Below, in pieces: positions 5,765 to 7,328 of a stretch of 7,328 nucleotides of DNA (the stretch's first letter is position 1; every line of letters begins with the position of its first letter). The DNA lies in the NCBI GenBank assembly GCA_021788675.1, contig JAJYKI010000035.1, positions 1 to 7,328 on the forward strand, written 5' to 3'. The DNA comes from a bacterium. GTDB taxonomy: Bacteria; Patescibacteriota; Saccharimonadia; Saccharimonadales; UBA4665. The notes under the pieces were generated by a model. The model was not told where the DNA came from. It did not search any database and saw only the letters and a program-made list of their open reading frames with translations. The position numbers and the translations under genes are program-made.

Positions 5765-5802
5765 ATATGTATAAAATTTGGCATTAATAAGGAGGGATAT
5801 AT

Positions 5803-6159
5803 ATGGACGCAAAAGTGCAATCTATTACGGCTAGTGTTTTAGAGGTAATTGTGGGTGCTTGGGTAATGCTCGTACCCGTATTTACGTCAGTTACCGGCGG
5901 AATGCTAACCAGCATATTAATAACCGGTGGCCTGATAGCCTTAGCCGGACTAGTGCAGTTGTTTTGGGAGAATATACTGCCTAGCTGGGTTGATGCGGTC
6001 GCTGCCATCTGGCTAGCAGCGTCAGTATACGTTTTTAGCGGTGTCAGCACGGCCGTTAAATGGAACGTAGTGATCGCTGCAGCGGTGACATTAATTCTCG
6101 CAATATGGGATGTCGCTGAAGTCAGTCAGACGCAACACTTACATCACCAGGGATCATAG
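5803..6159 (+). CDS. SPW-repeat-like four-helix membrane protein
   Basis: A 118-residue integral membrane protein with four predicted helices at about 10-28, 33-54, 62-79 and 86-103, and a short His-rich tail (HLHHQGS). Its layout matches the SPW repeat family: two similar halves, each opening with a helix of the form (L/W)xxxxxxxW. These are LEVIVGAWVMLVPVF (13-27) and WVDAVAAIWLAASVYVF (62-78). The name-giving Ser-Pro-Trp is degenerate: VPV in the first half and ASV in the second. The family has no established biochemical role. ATG 5803 has an almost perfect ribosome site, AAGGAGGG (5789-5796), six bases upstream, so translation should be efficient. It is monocistronic, with a possible structured leader of nearly 200 bases and a strong terminator after it. 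Confidence 0.75.
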   Translation: MDAKVQSITASVLEVIVGAWVMLVPVFTSVTGGMLTSILITGGLIALAGLVQLFWENILPSWVDAVAAIWLAASVYVFSGVSTAVKWNVVIAAAVTLILAIWDVAEVSQTQHLHHQGS

Positions 6160-6178
6160 AACCAATCAGGCCTTAATG

Positions 6179-6211
6179 TAAAAGGACCCCAAAAAACCAA
6201 GGGTCCTTTTA
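6179..6211. terminator. Strong bidirectional intrinsic terminator
   Basis: An 11-bp perfect stem (6179-6189 with 6201-6211, core AAAAGGACCC / GGGTCCTTTT) has an 11-base A-rich loop. A T run follows on the plus strand, and the matching A run gives TTTTACATT on the minus strand. It lies 20 bases after the SPW-like stop and between convergent genes, so it can end both transcripts. Confidence 0.88.
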
Positions 6212-6311
6212 ATATTTTCGTTCGTTTTATTTTGCCCTATGCAATGAATCGCTAAGCTAAGCAGGCAGTTTTTAATGATGTTAACCCGAGGGCTTAATGG
6301 TTTATAGTTCT

Positions 6312-6764
6312 TTATTGAGGTATGAACTGATTGAAAATATAAGACTGTTCACCGCTAGCTTCATCACTCACAAGTAACTTGCCAGACAGTTCAAAAAATT
6401 TCGCGGATTGTTGTTCGCCGGCTTCAGCGTGGTTTTTTAGCATTTCGTGTATACCCGGATCGTTAATTTCCACGGCATCCTTTGCTGCTGCGTTCCTTAA
6501 GTCAATTACCCAAGAAAGAAATTTATTCGCGTCAACATGCTGTGCAATTAGATCGCGTCTTAAATTATCATCTAACTTAATCCTGTTTGTGACTAAAGCT
6601 AGATTGAAAGCATTTATAGCCTGATTCTTAGTTACGACGTCTATTATTACTCGGCCTAGATTTGCCTGAGATTCAGCTAAAGCTTTTCTGGCAATATCGC
6701 CCTGTCGAGCGATTTCCTGGCTGGAAGCGCCAAAAAAATTTTTGCTCATAAATTCAAATGACAT
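6312..6764 (-). CDS. Hypothetical helical protein, 150 residues
   Basis: I do not recognise this protein. It is soluble and almost entirely helix-compatible: SQEIARQGDIARKALAESQANLGRVIIDVVTKNQAI, then helices to KFFELSGKLLV, with a final FNQFIPQ. There are no Cys residues, signal peptide or membrane segment. It may be a helical bundle or an adaptor. ATG 6764 (MSFEF) and ATG 6749 (MSKNFFG) are both possible. Neither has a ribosome site; a promoter-like pair ends five bases before the first, which favours a leaderless start at 6764. It converges on the SPW-like gene, with the bidirectional terminator between them. The 100 bases after its stop hold only an imperfect TTAA...TTAA palindrome (6281-6297). 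Confidence 0.78.
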   Translation of the reverse strand: MSFEFMSKNFFGASSQEIARQGDIARKALAESQANLGRVIIDVVTKNQAINAFNLALVTNRIKLDDNLRRDLIAQHVDANKFLSWVIDLRNAAAKDAVEINDPGIHEMLKNHAEAGEQQSAKFFELSGKLLVSDEASGEQSYIFNQFIPQ

Positions 6765-6769
6765 AAATA

Positions 6770-6798
6770 TATATTTTCACAAAACTGAGGAAAATCAA
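6770..6798 (-). promoter_or_regulatory. Promoter-like pair, 150-residue protein
   Basis: Minus-strand TTGATT (6793-6798, 4/6), 17 bases, then AATATA (6770-6775); an alternative -10 TATATA sits at 6768-6773 with 19-base spacing. Transcription would begin at or next to the ATG at 6764. The run of alternating A and T makes the exact -10 uncertain. Confidence 0.35.
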
Positions 6799-6934
6799 TA
6801 ACATGGACGTAGTTGACGCTTTTAAATGTACAACCAACTCATGAGACATTTTAAGCTTTCGGCTTGTCGGTTTTGGATTATTGCCGCGAAAGTAAACTAT
6901 TAAGTCTTAGGAATCTGTCTTCTCTATTAATTTA

Positions 6935-7328
6935 TTATTGAACTTGGTTATTAGCAATGCGCTCGATATTAGAAAGCACATTTTCCATTACATAAATTAG
7001 CTGCATCGTGTCAGCTTCATTAAGACTAGCTATATCTTTGTCGTCCAAGTCGTAGCGCTTGCCTAGTGTTTGCTGGGATTTCTCTTCCCTACCTGTTTCA
7101 TCGCTAATAGTTATTTCACTGATTGTATTGTTGGGGTCATGGAGTAGGTTGGCTAGGTCGTCAAGACTTAAGGACTTACTCTGCTTAATTAAGTCTTGAG
7201 CTTGTGTGCGATCTAATGCGTAACCCAATTGAATATTATTAAAGCGTTCATTTTCGGATTCATCTTTAAAAGCATGGATTGCCCAAATGCGCAATTTAGC
7301 GGTATCCTCTTCTTCTGGAGCTATGACG
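6935..7328 (-). CDS. Hypothetical acidic helical protein, 5' end probably beyond the window
   Basis: I do not recognise this protein. The frame is open to the right edge and reads VIAPEEEDTAKLRIWAIHAF at its visible beginning, so the true start is probably outside the window. A TTG at 7294 (giving 119 residues, MRIWAIHAF) with GAGGA about ten bases upstream is a weaker alternative. That purine run also encodes the natural-looking Glu-rich EEED. The visible part is soluble, charged and mostly helical (TQAQDLIKQSKSLSLDDLANLL, then ASLNEADTMQLIYVMENVLSNIERIANN). It shows no catalytic motif. It is followed by a 170-base gap before the next minus-strand gene, with no strong terminator, only a 4-bp stem near 6853. 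Confidence 0.68.
   Translation of the reverse strand, partial: VIAPEEEDTAKLRIWAIHAFKDESENERFNNIQLGYALDRTQAQDLIKQSKSLSLDDLANLLHDPNNTISEITISDETGREEKSQQTLGKRYDLDDKDIASLNEADTMQLIYVMENVLSNIERIANNQVQ

Larger units (their letters stand above)
5474..5802. other. AT-rich divergent intergenic region
   Basis: These 329 bases separate the RRM gene (minus) from the SPW-like gene (plus). They hold a near-palindrome (5504-5525), facing promoter-like sequences around 5579-5608, a 7-codon ORF (5623-5646), a 12-bp inverted repeat (5664-5764) and the very strong ribosome site of the SPW gene. Stretches 5676-5752 are AT-rich with no structure I can name. No tRNA-like or CRISPR-like pattern is present. Confidence 0.6.

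Noticed and set aside
5784..6050. Minus-strand frame across the SPW-like gene
   Set aside because: It is a Thr/Pro/Ser-rich shadow of hydrophobic codons. The plus frame has the ribosome site and terminator.
6281..6297. Imperfect palindrome TTAACCCGAGGGCTTAA as a terminator
   Set aside because: The loop would be too tight for a stable hairpin, and the strong terminator at 6179-6211 already serves this transcript.
6803..6844. 13-residue ORF on the plus strand (MDVVDAFKCTTNS)
   Set aside because: GAGGA is 11 bases upstream, but there is no promoter or neighbour to support it; short ORFs like this are common by chance.
6754..6849. 31-residue hydrophobic minus-strand ORF (MSHELVVHLK...) overlapping the start of the 150-residue gene
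   Set aside because: There is no ribosome site, and its hydrophobicity comes from the AT-rich promoter region in another frame.
1..7328. Recoded stop codons (TGA as Gly or Trp) as in some CPR lineages
   Set aside because: Genes end cleanly at TAA, TAG and TGA, and no frame needs read-through of TGA.
1..7328. tRNA, rRNA, CRISPR or insertion sequence
   Set aside because: No cloverleaf-like arms with a T-loop, no regularly spaced repeats and no transposase motifs were seen by eye on either strand.

Overview
The window looks like a piece of an AT-rich bacterial chromosome (about 40% GC by eye), densely packed with small genes on both strands. The best guess is a Patescibacteria/CPR genome, most likely Saccharibacteria-like. 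This is inferred from the stand-alone RRM proteins, the many short hypothetical proteins, the mix of Shine-Dalgarno-led and apparently leaderless genes, and normal use of TGA as a stop, which argues against the code-4/code-25 lineages. No tRNA, rRNA, CRISPR array or insertion sequence was seen. The taxonomic call is tentative.

Left part (1-1200): a minus-strand gene of unknown function runs off the left edge. It is divergent from a 62-residue two-helix membrane protein, which is followed by a small terminator. A minus-strand RRM RNA-binding protein comes next. Middle left (1200-2683): a divergent control region with a leader hairpin precedes a DEAD-box RNA helicase with all core motifs and a DEVD box. 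Two RRM paralogues and a helicase within 4.6 kb suggest a local RNA-remodelling theme.

Centre (2706-5473, all minus): a tightly packed run is read as RRM protein, ATP-grasp ligase (overlapping start), a 164-residue unknown (ATGA overlap) and an 18-residue lysine-rich micro-ORF whose ribosome site overlaps the previous stop. An alpha/beta-hydrolase-like protein follows and seems to have its own promoter. The ATP-grasp ligase, unknown partner and tiny cationic peptide form the most intriguing unit here; a peptide-tailoring role is speculation.

Right part (5474-7328): a roughly 330-base AT-rich intergenic region carries back-to-back promoter-like sequences, a near-palindrome in the RRM leader, a possible 7-residue leader ORF and a 12-bp inverted repeat. 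It leads to a four-helix SPW-repeat-like membrane protein ending in a strong bidirectional terminator. Two helical hypothetical proteins on the minus strand follow; the last is probably cut by the right edge.
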